In this document: positions 22,591 through 36,730 of the stretch, piece by piece
Position numbering within the stretch: position 1 is the first letter of the stretch
Layout: every line of letters starts with the position of its first letter
DNA from: Rhyzopertha dominica
Lineage: Eukaryota > Arthropoda > Insecta > Coleoptera > Bostrichidae
Length of the DNA stretch: 64,000 nt
Assembly: GCA_025024175.1 (NCBI GenBank)
Contig: QCXZ01000003.1
Location: forward strand, 62,001 to 126,000
Reading direction: 5' to 3'
The notes under the pieces: model-generated
The model's input: the letters and a program-made list of their open reading frames with translations, nothing else
Databases searched by the model: none
Told to the model about the DNA's origin: nothing
Translations under genes and position numbers: made by a program

Positions 22591-25500
22591 GTATTTCTTT
22601 CGGTACCTAACACCAAACCGCGCACTAATATCAAGTTCACGTCACACCTAATTCGATCGTTTCCCTCTCCTGAACCTGATCCTAAGCCCGGTTGAGCCCC
22701 CAAATTTTATGGGATCTGGATGATAAATCTTTAATATTGTTAACTATTTTTACAGTAATAATGCAAGTTGAAAAAAGGAAAACATCCTAATCCGTCTGTC
22801 ATCCCCTTGCATACTTCTCACTTATCCATCGGCATCTTACTAAATTAATTCAAAAATCTCTTTTGACACGTAAAATCTTATACTCCAGCAGGCACTTTTT
22901 AAACTTTAATTTATAAAAGCCGTTTGTAAATCGCTTACACTCCCACAATTTAATTTTTGTGGTTTCCTGTATAGCCCTTGCTTAGATGCTAATGACAGAA
23001 ATGGCTCAGCTCTGACAAATTAGAATGCAATTTAAAATTGCATATTTCGTTTTCAAATAATCTGCTCCACATCGAGATTGTATGAGAATTAGGTGTGTTA
23101 TCGATACCTGCCACAAATGCAACGCAGATTAATGCCCCTACCTGCCGTCATCTCTTCCAAACTTCCATAATCCACTTGACACAATGAGGCGCAAGCCAGG
23201 AACAATATCTGCATGTGATTAGCATTCAGCCAATCCGTTAAAGTATCACAGGCCTGCAGATGCTCAGATACGGTGAGCTTTATGAATAGCCATGAAGATC
23301 CGATTAATTTGTAATACCAAGTTAAAGATCAGACATTCGAGCAGTGACGCGCCTGGAACAGAATCTAAATTGCAACAACTGCCTCGTTGAAGTGCCAGTC
23401 GCCTTGTTGGATTAACGATTGCGCTCAGACATCTGAAATGCATTTAGTTTGCTAATTGTGTTTGCTTTGCCGTACCTGTCAAAATTGGAAATGTATACGG
23501 TTTATAATGACGAATATTTTTCGACTGAAGTCGGTGCTTGTTTCTTTTATGCTGACAATTACGAGGAACCAGTACGACGGACGGGCAGTCAAAAAATTCT
23601 CCAACCTTCACACAAAATTGGCAAATTTTAGAAAACAGACATGTTTTTCTAATTAGATGCGGAAAAAGTGGCCTCATNCTCAAATATATACCCATCACCG
23701 TCACACTTTGATAGAAGAACCCAGTCCATTCATACCAAAAGCAGGCATTTTACACTTACTTCATTTACACCCAGTTTGAATTGGGTTATAAATAAATAAA
23801 AAATACATATAATGCAGATCTTATGTACATGACAATCTGTACTTAAATAACATAACACAATTAAAAATAATGACCCATAAGACCAGATAAATCTGTATAT
23901 AGTACTCACATGAAATCGGAAATTTAGGGACATGTTTTGAAGTTGTCTTCTTGTTCTAATTTGTATGTTATTAATCAAATAATATAATACAAAGCACAAC
24001 GATATTTTTACCAATGTATGATCAAGTATTCGTGCAAAATGTAACTTCGTAAATCAAATTTAAATACTAAAAACAAATACACGTGCCTACATATATTTGT
24101 GATGACTGAGGGATATACTTCCATAACCAATAAAATTATGAATTTTAAAATTAATGCATCTTACCAATTCTACAGACTTTTTCTCCGGAAGTTACTACAG
24201 CCCTTAGTTCTCTTTTTTTTAAGAGGCGCTTGCTGTTGCTATACCTGACGCTTCCTGTTTAAGCATTAGGAGCAATAAATATCATTAGGTGGCTGAAACA
24301 CCTATTACACAGTGTGTAATAAAACGTATATAGGCTCATATCTGTGGAGGTATCGTTAAAGTAGGTATTTATTTAGAAATTATCGGGTAAGCTTATACTT
24401 TAATAAGTTCTAACTTGTATATAGACTAATCCATATATAGTTTTTTAACATTTTATGTTTAGTAAAGCTCCAAAGCGAAATAAACCAAATACGATGGAGG
24501 AAGTTAAGATATACTTTCGTTTTGTAATCTCTGACTTCGTATATAGGAAGAATTAGCTACAATCCTTGCCCGTGACAGGTCCTATTGATTTTGCTCATCT
24601 GCCCGGAGACAAAAACAGGGGAAATTTGCTTTGTTGCTTTCTACCGGAAAAATAAGATGATTTATATGTGCTTCACGGAAATAATTTTTGATAAATCGTC
24701 GTTCTTGTTATGCTTGTTATTGCATTCAGCTCCGCCATTAAGAGAATTCAGGTGAAGTTGAAGATAATTGTGGTGTGGTGTAATACGTAAACTGTCCGTG
24801 AATGAAAGTAGAATTAAAGTTTTGTTTGTTTTTGCTTTTTAATCAATTAATCAGATTTCATCGCTGCAGACGTACGTTTAGTTCCAAAGCAAAGTATGTT
24901 AATTCTTAGAAATACAGATTCTTTAGATGATGTCCACTAATAAAAAAAAGTAGGTATTGTCACCTATATTACTTTTTTAAATCGATTTAACTTATATCAT
25001 TTCTAATAATACAGGCGGATTATTTAAACCTACTTGTTGTCAACATACAGAAAGAGAAGAAAAGTTTAGATGGAAAATGAGAACAAAATTTCTAAGGAAG
25101 ACAGATTTTTCAACAACAAATAGTATTAGATTAATTGTTCTGCCATAAATACAAATTAAATTTCGTTTGCTTTTTTATTTTTTACCTATTATTATGGTTA
25201 TCAGCGGATATATTGAGTTGAAGTTTTTTTCGCTCTGTTCGCAATTATGAAGACCCCCGTATACAGTTTTGAATTTGTCTCATGGACGATTAGAAGCATT
25301 ACTAATCTACGTATTTTTACCAGTTTTAATAGCCATAAATAAAGCCACATTAGGAAGATATGGTACTGTCCTATCGCTGACTCTTTTCATTCTTCCTTCT
25401 CACTCTTAAAGTACAAAAAGTTACAAGTTGTCTTCGCTACCAGGATGAACTAATTACACTTTCAATGCGCGCTCATAGAGCGTAAGTAGTGTACTTACAA

Positions 25501-28500
25501 TTAGAACTGCGCTTGCAGTCTGAAAAATACGAATTTTTACTCAAAAATCGTCTTATATTCAATACGTTGTAGAGGTAGTAATTATTTTTGAGCTAAACAG
25601 GCATAACTTACATAGAAGGAATAAGTTTGACAAGTAGTGAATATTAGAATTGTCGAATTGTGTTCGTATCATGCATTGAAGTGTATAGTAGTATACTTAA
25701 AAGCTGTTAAATAAATAATGATTGCAGTAGGCTCTTATGATAGATTATACAGCATGTTTCATCCATGCATACCTTATAGTGTTTTATTATTTCTAGATGG
25801 CAGGTGCGAAAGATTAATAATAGGACAATAAAATATGAAAATGGTGTTACACTTGTGGCTGACCACGCTGAAAACGTCTCAAAAATTATAATCGAAATCA
25901 TAGCATTTTGTGCTTCTAAATAAAAATCCCATTTGATATAAATTATTTCTGAATGGCGTTTCGTAAACCTTTAATTAACTTTGTAATAAGAAGTCACTTC
26001 AAAAAGTTTCGTGAATAATGTGATTAACTTTAAGAGAAGGGGCGGCGTCTCCTAATTAGCATTTTTGGACAAGCCAAGTTCAGTTGTTCGAATATTAATA
26101 GAGTTAATTTCTTATTTATATTTGCTATTAAAGCTTCTTAAACTTCAAGTCTCCCTTCCGAACAAATTTAGCTCCGAATAAGAAGCGACACTTTTTTATT
26201 TAGGGCGTATAGCCAAGATTCGTTTCAAATCTTGGTCGATTTATTGGCCGTGACAAAACGACGTCTTAAAGGGCTGCTAATAAGGCCGCCATATTTCAGG
26301 AAAAAGTGCTTAAAATACGAATAAAAGGGGACATTAAAAGTTGAATTGATAAGTTCAAGTTTCTCATTTAACTGCAGCAATTTTACGACGACAGACATAA
26401 ACGCTTTTTGTCATTGAAAGACATTAGATTTTTTATGGTTAGCAGTAACTTGTCATAATAATAGTGTTTCGAAACGGAGTGCAACTTACATAAAAATTGC
26501 CAAGGTTTTGGTCGTTTATATTTTATTAGCTTTTACATACAAATACGAAAATGTACTACTATCATTGTAATGTCCAAAATTGACTTGCTTTAAAATTTGG
26601 ATTGTCCAAAAATATGCTCATTAGAACAACTGTATAACCGCCACAAGTAAATCGCTAATGATAATGCCGATTTTGGTATCCATAACGTATGCATTACACC
26701 TAAATATGTATACCGTTGGTTTGACGCAATGAAATGAAATCATGTTTTCTTTCAGTCGGAACATGGTCAATACTTCTTGTCTTTAGCATTGGCCTTGGAA
26801 TAAAACAAACATGTTGAAAAATGTCAAGCATGTGCCACTAAAAGTATTCATTCATGTTCCGAGCAAAATAAAAAGTGCTACCAATGAAGACTCTAAAATG
26901 AATAGGTATTAAAAACGTACTCAGAAGCTTTTTATACAAACAACGAGCTTTTGCAGTATACATTTGTGTAGTTTGTACAATGTAAATCTATGTAGTTTGT
27001 CTAATGGAATCCCGTGTAGTTTTTAAGTGACATAATATGTTCACATGTATATACAATAATTGTAATTGCTTGATGTAAAGATTATTTTATTTGATAGCAT
27101 GTTTCATGCTTCAACTTCTTAAAAAATGCTTTCTGTATCAGTTCTAATGATGTGTATGAACTTGTTATTATTTTCTTATTTCTATTTACTCATATGCACT
27201 TGTGTTGTTGACGAACATGAAAGGTTTATTAAATCCCTTGACTCGCCTCGCTACGTAATTTATACCACTGTACATGTGTTCACTGCTAACGAAATACCTA
27301 TAGAATTGATCAAATCCGCTAAAGAGTAATTTACTGTGCACAAGAAAACTGTAATCTCGGCGTAATATATTGCGCCCCTATTTATAGTCCGCTTCCACTC
27401 TAATTGAAACAAATTGCAATTTGAATCTGATAAACGAGCGCGGCGATACAGAGCCCATTGGATTTCGATTCGCTGAAACCGTTGGTAATTTTTATTCTCA
27501 GCAACAAGCAGTTTCCGCGGGTAGTATTTTAACCGATGTTCACGTACGCAAACTGGTCGATTCCAACGTGGAAATTCGCAATGGACTGTAGTTTCGTGGG
27601 TCGTAGCAAAATTGTTGGTTGCGTACATGCTTTTCCTTTGTTATATAGCTGTTGTTATATAGCTTCTAGTCTTGTCTTGTCGTTAGTCTTTTTATTGCTG
27701 CTTGTATTGAGTAAAACTCCTTATTATCGCCATGAAAAAAACTGGTATTCAGTTTTAAACTTCGGGTAATGGTAATGATAACTAACAATTACATTTGCGT
27801 GCTAGTAAAAACAGAAACTGTGAGCCAAAAACAGAATAGTACAATTGTTATAAGTAAAATTGGCAAATGGAAACGTTAAAGACACAATGCTGGCTCGTTC
27901 CAAAACTTTTTAACTTGAACGATTCAATCGTAACATTACACAAGCCTGCTTCAAATGCTGCCTCATCTCTGAGAGTTCGCGTCGTGTAAAAGGCAAATTT
28001 TCTCATTAATCTGAAGTGCTGAAAGCGCGGCTGAAATCTGAGTAGATACGCACTACAGACACACGGTAAATTCCCGAAGGTTTAAAAAATAAAACTGGAA
28101 CATTCGCTTTTATATTGAATTTATCGTGTTGCCTTCGCATTTTCCTTTGTCCACAATTTGCTCTAGCCCCGGATATCAAGTGACCTCTGACCTGTACCGT
28201 ACACTGTTTTATATTCAAGGGCCCTATATCTTGGGGGATAAATTACACGTCTTCTCGAATATGGGCTCCTAATTGGGTCCGCCAGGTTATTGATGTCGGA
28301 AAAAAGGAAAACTGGGGATCTAATTTGTAGCGACGTCGTAGTCGAGATTAACGTGCCGATTTTCAATTACGGGGGACCCTATGCTGAATATTAAAACGGC
28401 CGTTAATGAATTTGTTGGGCCTAATTCGGCCGTCCGCTTTGGAAAAACACGCCGCTTAAAAGACCGTGTTCAAATCGCAGATTTCCTTTTTTCACGAGGT

Positions 28501-28989
28501 ATTAAGCTGCGGCATCGTAGGCACACAGGCGATGGCAACGGAGGGCAAAACGCCAGCTGAGGGCTTCCCGCGGCTTATATTCCGCAAATTTGCAGACTTT
28601 AATCCCTTGTTTGCTCAGTTGTTTTTCAATTCCACTTTTAAATGGATTTTCATTGAATTTTTTCCGAATAAAAACTTATGTGCCGCTCTCTCACATAATG
28701 CAGCTGAACTAGGTCAAGTTTGATGTTAGGGAAACGTTGGAAAATCCCATCCATGGTTGTTGTATTTGGAGAATTAGGTTGCACCTAGCCAGACCGTGTG
28801 CAGAATAAATGCCATCGTCAAAATAAACGAATGATATTAAGAACCTTCTTCAAACCGGTTCGTTTAAATCAGTATAAACACTATAAGGGGGAACAAACTT
28901 AACGCTCTATATCTAAGTTTTAAACAAAACATAAAGAGCATTTAATATGTTCATGCGATTTTTATAAAGATACACAAATAGCTGTGTTC

Positions 28990-29500
28990 TTTAAGCGTTA
29001 GTTTATACTTAAAAGTAATACCCAAGTCCTTAATACTATAGCACCTAGAAAGTTCAACATTATATGTATTAATGCAGTATGTATATGTTAGAAGGTATAC
29101 TGTTTCTTTAAAAATGAAACTACATCACATCTGTGTACATTCAGACGTTCAGAGACAGGCGAGATAAATAGTAAACCTTTTAAGAAGTTGAAGCAAATCC
29201 TTCTATAGAAGATGACAGTGATGAAAAGAGTTAATATTACGATATATTTTCTAGTCATCTGCATGAAACATTTTACTACTATTAATTACTTGTGCAATAT
29301 CATTAATATATAACCCAAAACAACAAAGGATCGGGATGCGGTCCCTGAGGCACACCTGACTAGGTGTCAAACTCTTTCGCCATATGGTTATCTTAAGGGA
29401 CTTGCTAACGTCTTTCGCTCAAGTAAATACCGGAGTACAATCCCTCAGAATAAAACTGAGAACTCCAACCGGTCCAGCAGTAAAAGTATTCTTTACCCTT
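28990..29500 (-). mobile_element. Non-LTR reverse-transcriptase relic
   Basis: On the minus strand the sequence reads GVPQG..PDPLLF (about 29355), then after a frameshift INDIAQVINSS and a catalytic FHADD (about 29256). KIYRNINSF and finally YSIKDLGITF (near 29010) follow, the standard order of Jockey-like RT motifs. Stops and at least one shift show decay. It lies head-to-head with the plus-strand relic starting at about 29570, so two independent insertions meet here. Confidence 0.75.
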
Positions 29501-29569
29501 TTCTAAGTAAAAGAGTCTACTATAGAATGTGGAGAAGTGAACGAAATGTCATACCAGAAGTATTCCTTT

Positions 29570-31031
29570 TGTGATTAGCGATTGATCAGATCTTACAAGT
29601 ATCCTATGAACTTTGATGATCTTTCTTATCATGAGTATTTAACTAAAGGCGTTCCACAGGGATCCATACTTGGGCCCCTGTTATTCTCTATATATACGTG
29701 CACTCTTCATCAGCATATTAGTACTTGTGCTTGTCACATGTATGCAGATGACACTCAATTGTATCATAGTTTCTACTTTAATCAATCCATGCAAGCAATC
29801 GATTTGATCAATACTGATTTGGAAAATGTTTATTCATACGCGGCCAAACATTCACTGAAAATAAATCCAACAAAGTCAAAAATTTTAATATTTGGTAATA
29901 AAAATGAACGCCTACAGTTACTAAACGTTGCTAAGTTTTATTGTAATAATGTACAGATTATAATTGTCGAAAGTGCAAAAAATTTGGTCTTAATAATGGA
30001 TTCCAAACTGCGATTTAAGGAGCATGTTACACATTGTATACGTAAAGCATATGCTAGTTTAGAAAGATTATATCCACATCGATCCTATTTCTCTAACAAA
30101 ATTAAAAGCAAATTATGTGAAGCCTTAGTTCTGTCTCACTTTTCTTATGGATGTCGTTGTATACGGAAATTGTCTGGACGGTGAGACTTCGAGGAGTATA
30201 TAGAGGGTGCAAAATTCATGTATCCGATTTGTGTTTGGTATGAGGAGAAATGATCACATATCTTGCAAATTTTCTGAGTTAGGTTGGCTAACTATAAGAA
30301 CAAGAAGGTATCTACATATGTCCTGTTTATTTCACAAGATCCTTCAGAGTGGATATCCGCCGTACCTGCTAAACAAATTAACTTATAGAACAGATGTTCA
30401 TAACCTAAATCTTAGGAATTTGAGTTCTAAACTTACGCCGCCGATACATCACACTGCTATTTTTAGACGGTCTTTTCATTACAATATTAGCAAAGTTTAT
30501 AATGAAATTCCCAATTTTCTGAAAGATTTGGAAATTGCTTCATTCAAGAATAGTTTAAAACAATATTTATTGGAGGGTGACCACTTCATATAGGATTTTT
30601 TTCCCTTCTTGTTTCTTCGTTTGCGTATGTTATGTTGGTGTGCTGCTATTGTGGACTATGCTACATATTTATATTAATCTGAATATATATTTTTTTATAG
30701 TTCTTATTTTTCTGAGGAGCGCCGAGGCCGTTGCACTTATATACTAACCTGTTTTTTATACACATGTGATTCAAGGGTTAAGTGGCAGAACAGACATAGT
30801 TCAAATTTATTTGCAATATGAGCTGAACTTCCCCTTGGGATTTCCCCTTTTTTTTTGCTCATTCATGGAGTACCTATTTTGCTTCAATTTTCTTTATGTT
30901 GTATGCAAGAAAATGTTATTTATAAATTAAGTTGCATTATGAAATTATTGTAATAAACTACATACTCTGATGTAAATTTTATGGNACGATGGGAAATAGA
31001 GACCATTATTATTATTATTATTATTATTATA
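29570..31031 (+). mobile_element. 5'-truncated non-LTR retrotransposon with (ATT)n tail
   Basis: The RT begins just before KGVPQGSILGPLLFSIYT. It has MYADDTQLY (catalytic YADD, about 29738-29764), SLKINPTKSKIL, a DSKLRFKEHV block and the LCEALVLSHFSYG thumb region to a stop near 30184. After a frame change, 30207-30593 encodes the C-terminal NSCIRFVFGMRRNDHIS..LGWL domain of the same protein type. The 3' UTR ends in an ATT microsatellite (31004-31031), as in the 16.4-kb element. The long stretch with an intact catalytic core and one main break suggests moderate age. It starts within the RT, so it was 5' truncated. Confidence 0.88.
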
Positions 31032-33198
31032 TATTTGCATTATCCTGATGATCAAATTTCATCAGATCTTTAATGACATTTGCTTGACACATTGGTTTAA
31101 CGCGCATGTTTTCCGTGAAACAATTTGTTTAAAACAGGAGAATATATACCCGTATTCCCTTTCTGTATTTGCAAACAAATGCCGTCCATTTCAATAACAA
31201 ACGGCACCGCTCTGCCACTGAACGCAATAGTGAGCATAACAAAGTGGTTTTCAGGCTGGATTGGTTGGATTATAAACGAATTGATGAAATAGCTTGACGT
31301 GGAGAATTTAATATCGGGCGATTGAAAACGAGAAAGAGCTGACATGTAGGTACGGGTGTTGTGGTTTGCAACAAATGGACTTTTATGTTATTGGAGTTTG
31401 CAGAAATTATACCTTGTTATTTTAATAATGATATGTTTATATATTTTACTCTTCCGTGGACTAGCTGGTGGTAAGCAAAGTTAGATTTTCGGAGTCATAC
31501 ATACTAATAACGCTAACTCATAATAGCCAATAAAAATTACGCCATTCTATAAATCTTTTAGTTGTTGGACTTGTATTAATACGTTTAATTATAAATATAC
31601 CTACTCATCTCCGTACAATGCTCCCGCTTAACTTGTAACCATGAAACTTTATTTAAAATGACACATTATAACTGCACCNTCGGTAAGAATACCGGACTGA
31701 AATTTCTCATTGTATGATACAAAAATTGAGATGATTTGGGCTGCAATGAAGCATTTTAGGCAAGGTCAAATCGTTATTTGACGTATTTTTTAATACATTT
31801 GCCGCACAAGATTGGGAATCACAGTGCCAACGTACCAAAATAGCTGAAGATTTTTTTGCATGCTAAGGTCCCTTTACTCAAGTCTATATAGGTGACAGTA
31901 TAATAATCAGTTTGCAAGCCGACAGTGGCAGTGAAAGTGATTTTGATGTGACTGATTCAGACAGTTCCGATATTAAACATTTTTTTCTTGTAGCTGACAT
32001 TATATAAAGCGTAGGTATAAATATGTGTGCATGTATGTACGTCTAATGTTAATACATACCTCATTATGTGTTGAATGGTAATGGCAATTAGGGTTCTCTG
32101 TTCCAGAGACGTTGTTCCGATGCAGCGCGTATCTGCTATCCTTATCTATGGGAATGCACAGATATCTGATTAAACCAGTACATATATGAACGCTGAAAGC
32201 ATTCGTTTCTTTTGGAGGAGTGAATTAAAACCCACGTAAACTAGTGGCCAGCTACTATCTTTACTTGCAGTAGACATATTCAGCACTTTTACGAAACTCA
32301 GGTATCCTATGAACAGTTTAATAATAGCGACAAACGATCTTTTGCGAAGGACGGACATTTAGCTATAAGTTCTAAATCTCTCATTGACCTTTGTGTGTCT
32401 GTGTGTGTGTATAAACCTGAAGCATGTGATATGGAGGGATCACTTGCAAATATAAAAAAGAAGAAGCAACACAATCCCTTTTAAGGATTATTGCTTGGTA
32501 TATCAGCTTTTAACTGTGAAATAGCCAACAGGTTTGCGCACTTCTTAAAACCCATCTATTCGTGCCATTACCCGGAGAGGTCGATCGTAACGATCGGCGA
32601 ATTAGGTTCGCAACTGCTGCGAACAAATTGGCCCTTAACCTAACGCCCCGGCGATATCGACTGGGGGAGCTTAGGCAGTTCTTTTTGTCCAGCAACTGTA
32701 TAGAACAGATAAGACAAGTTCCGTTTTCTAAATTATTAATTACAGTGGCAAAATAAATCTCGTACGTAAGACCCCTTCCTGGGAACGAGTGAAGTTTGAA
32801 GATAAAATATTGCTTTCGGGAAAGTGGCTTTTCCGGCCAGGTACCTATTGCAAGAGCCGGTTAGTTTCGTGAGCGGGAGGTATATTGGATTATGCTGCGG
32901 CTGATGAACTTCATCCATCATACATACCTGCGTTCCCGGTCCCTCGTATCCAATGATTAATACGGGTGATTGTATACCTGCAGTGTACACGATTGTCGCG
33001 TTGATACTGACAGGGATCAACCGGTTGTGGATTAAAGCCGGTGGCTCAAGTTTGATGCTATAGGGTTAATTGCTTAACGTGTAAGATCTAAAGCCGTCCC
33101 AGGACGTACATGTAAATATTTTAGCAGTAAAATGAATTATGGTGGCAAGCTTTCTTTCAGTTACTTATACTCGTACATTCATTTCGCCTAATGTTTTA

Positions 33199-34400
33199 GC
33201 TTCGATTCAGAGTGTTTTTGGGAGAGAAAAGTAACAAATTCAGGATTTTTAATAATGGTCTTCCACAAGGATCGGTTCTGTCGCCTATTCTTTTCAACCT
33301 TTACATAAGTGACCTTCCGGTAACTCAATCGAGAAAATTTGTGTATGCAGGCGACATGGCATTGGCTTTGCAAAGTAAAGACTTTTCTGTACTTGAACAA
33401 AACCTTTCAAGTGACATCGAGATTATGCATTGCTATTTTAAAATCTGGCGCTTGTGCTCTAATCAATTAAATACAGAAGTAACTTGCTTTCATCTCAACA
33501 ATCACCAAAAGAGGAAACAGCTTCAAGTTATGTCAAATAACATAATTCTTAAACATAACTTCTCGCCAAAATACCTTATAGTGATCCTAGATACGTCTCT
33601 AACGTACAAGAAACATCTAGAAAACGTCAGTAAAAAATTACAGACTAGAAATACTTCTACAACTGCAACTGCCTTGCTTTATAGCACTGCTGAGTACTGC
33701 TGTCCTGTTTAGAAAAACACTCATCACACATAAAAAATTGAAACTCAGTTAAATACTGCAATGCGACTAATCACGGGAACAATTAAGTCAACTCCATTAC
33801 CTTGGCTTCCATTCTTTCAAACATTGCTCCTCCGGAGATTCGCAGACAGTTTGCTACATATAAAGCTTGGCAAAAATATCAATCAGCTCCTAATGAGTTT
33901 CTGATTTCCCGAGATCTGCAAGAGCTACCTACAACTCGGCTAACTTCTAGAAAACCTCTGCGGACAGAAGATTTCCTTCGTGCTCCTTATACCATTGAAG
34001 ATGAATGGTGTTCTGTTTGGCAACTTAAGAAACATGATATATTCAATCAGCAGCTCATAGACGATCCTACGGAAGAGGTAGCAGGAACTGACCTCCCAAG
34101 AAGGTCTTGGGTCACTCTAAATCGCCTTCGCACTGATCATGGGAAATGTAAGTGTTTTCTTAATAAATGGGATTCATCTATCAACCCTTCTTGTGAATGT
34201 GGATATCCCCTCCAAACAATTGGACATATGGTCAACAGATGCCCCCGTACAGCATGGCCTGGTGGTTTTGCGTCTATCCATCGTGATGATGAAGATGTTA
34301 AAGACTGATTAAAAATGCAGATTTGTTACTAGAAAGCACAGAATTGGGTATTTTCCACTAATCGCAGTAATCCACGTAACCATTATTATTGGCTTAACAT
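33199..34400 (+). mobile_element. Non-LTR RT relic with C-terminal CCHC-like domain (different family)
   Basis: The sequence starts at the NNGLPQGSVLSPILFNLYISDLP block. The catalytic box reads YAGD (about 33343) instead of YADD, so the second catalytic Asp is replaced. After a stop at 33712 and a frame change near 33815, 33802-34308 carries the C-terminal region: IAPPEIRRQ, SWVTLNRLRTDHGKC and the CECG...GHMVNRCP zinc-knuckle-like cluster (Cys-Cys-His-Cys). That C-terminal motif is absent from the other copies in this window, so this is a separate lineage. It is inactive. Confidence 0.82.
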
Positions 34401-36040
34401 TCTCATGAACCGCTCAATATAAAAAACTTGTTTTAGTAGTGTCACCCAAGTTTTTGGAGTCAGCATGTGATTAGTCTTCGGAATTCTCCATCAGAAACAT
34501 CAGTTTAATTATTTTGATAGAGACTGGAATTTTGCTAAAACAACCTGAGTGTATATTAATAATCCACGATCTCTTCGCAATGCTTGCTTCTCAGATGAGT
34601 ATACATTTTTTTTGAAATATCCATGTTAATTTGGAACTGCTGTATTTACTTATATTTAAAGGCCTTAATAAAATTAAAATAAACTTGAGGAAAACTGGGA
34701 TATAAAATCCAAGTTTAATTGCTGTAAAAGTAGTATACATTATTATTCGTCCAGTGATATTGTTATAAATATCTTCTTCAATAAAGAATCGCTGCGAGTA
34801 ACGGTGCCTTCACTTGCTTTAACATTTAGTGCAGATATTTTTGTCACCGCTTGGTTATTTTTAAACTTCATAAAGCAGCCACTACTCTAAGACGACAGAT
34901 ATCAGATGCTCCTGTAATTGTCGCAGACGTTTTAGCCAGATGTCCGCGTTTTAATGTTGAAATGTGCAGGCAATGAGGATAAAATAATTAGTTAATTAAT
35001 GGTGCTCAGGCCCCCGTAATTGCACGAATTATTTTTTCCGTAGCAGGCCCGATATTGATATTAATTGTACACGAGTGGTTAATGCGCTTGTATTATGGTA
35101 GGGCAACAAGGAAACCGCATTACCAGCTGCTGTAATTTATTCACATATTAAAAATCATGTGATTTAATGCGCTATATTAACGCATATTAGTTTAATTTAG
35201 ATCAAACGTATTTGCCAGTGTCGCTACAAAACATAGATTATATTATATTATGATTAGTGTTGGAATAATGCAGTATTGTACATTACATGGACATACAAAA
35301 GCGATGTTTTCGGCATTTGTAGCGAGTATATTCGATAGCGTTGAGAGTGGAAACGACACAATATGTTTGTCAAGAAAATGCGTTTCTGTTATAAAACGCT
35401 AAAACTTGATGGCGCTGTTCTTTATTTATTTTATTTCCCAAAGGAATTTCACTCTGCAGATCAGAAACTTTTGTTTATCGCCCTATTAGTAAAATATTTC
35501 TGCTTCGGTTGTAACTCCTTAGACATTATTTTATTAAAATAATAGGTATGTAATAATAGGATTCAAGTAATTAAAGCATGGTAAATTTGAGAAGTCTTAC
35601 GAATCCAATGGCAATGCTTAATACACATTTTCAGACTTATAACTTACTCATGGTGTATCGTGTGGTATTACAATTATACGGGGTGGTCCATATGTACAGG
35701 GCGTTAAACTTTTTGTTTTTAATTTTTTGATAACTTTTTTAAAAATTGTAGTATTTGAACGAAGTTTGGTATATGGGTGTTTATTGAGCCTAGGAATGAA
35801 AATATTTAGATAGATTGTCTACCAGTTGCATGTGGCTGCATCTACGATCTTCACGCGCGTTTAAAAAGCCACTTTTTTGGCAGATATAAATGTCTTTCTG
35901 TTCTTTTTCCACATAAAATGTATACCTGTAGAGTTATCACTTACCCTTTGTGAGATATTACCATTTTAGTAATGTAATGCACGACAATTATGTGATAGTA
36001 TACGATATTTCAAGTAGGCTTTGATTAAAAGAGGATTAAA
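34401..36040. other. Non-coding interval
   Basis: No gene is seen. The piece at about 35680-35960 (GGGGTGGTCCATATGTACAGGG followed by T-rich sequence) resembles the non-coding end of a DNA transposon, but no partner end was found. Confidence 0.3.
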
Positions 36041-36049
36041 AACGGATAA

Positions 36050-36730
36050 CAATAAAAAAGTTAATTTTATTTAAAAAAAATAGATTGCGAAACATTCATT
36101 TTTGGATAATTTTCATATATAAATTTATTATATAGTTTCTTATTTAATAATTTATCAACTGTTTTTGTTTTTATACCTTTAATTTCCGCTATTTATTTTA
36201 TTATATTTAGCTCGTTATTAAATTTAGTGTGATTTAGAGGTACTATTATCAATCTATTTAAATTACTATGTAAAACAGCTATTTTATGTTGCCATGGGTG
36301 CAACGACTTACTTTGTCTAGATATTCCTGTAGTTGGTGTTTAATACACATATATTAAATTCAATTTAGAATTAACCTTCTCTAATAATACATCCAGAAAA
36401 AATTAATTTATTAATTTCTAAATCATACTGAATATTAGATTTGTTAGCATTCAGGTGGTTAACCACATTTTTTAATTCTTCTAAATTACCTGTCCAAATA
36501 CCTATAATATCGTTTACATATCTTTTGTAAAATAAAATTTAATTTCTGTAAATATTCGAATCGTTCCTGAAATAATTGGATTCGAAACTGTCCATATATT
36601 GTATATCAGCTAGAATGGGCGACAAAGGACTGCCTATTGGTAGAGATTCTTACCGTAAGTTATATTATTGTATTTGAAAAACAATTTGTTCCAGACAAAT
36701 ACCAAGCAATTTTTGATAAATTACTATTAT
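36050..36730 (-). mobile_element. Penelope-like element reverse-transcriptase relic
   Basis: On the minus strand the frame gives QKLLGICLEQIVF, then ESLPIGSPLSPILADI.YMDSFE (about 36570-36650), the hallmark Penelope RT block (GLPMGSPLSPxLAxIYM). FYKRYVNDI follows, where the catalytic YVDD/YxDD has become YVND, then the LEELKNVVNHLN block and, after a shift in a T-run, the SKLNLIYVY and HPWQHKIAVLHS segments. Loss of a catalytic Asp, several stops and the shift make it a fossil. The GIY-YIG part is not seen here. The YIVEY-type organisation matches PLEs, not Jockey-like elements. Confidence 0.82.
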
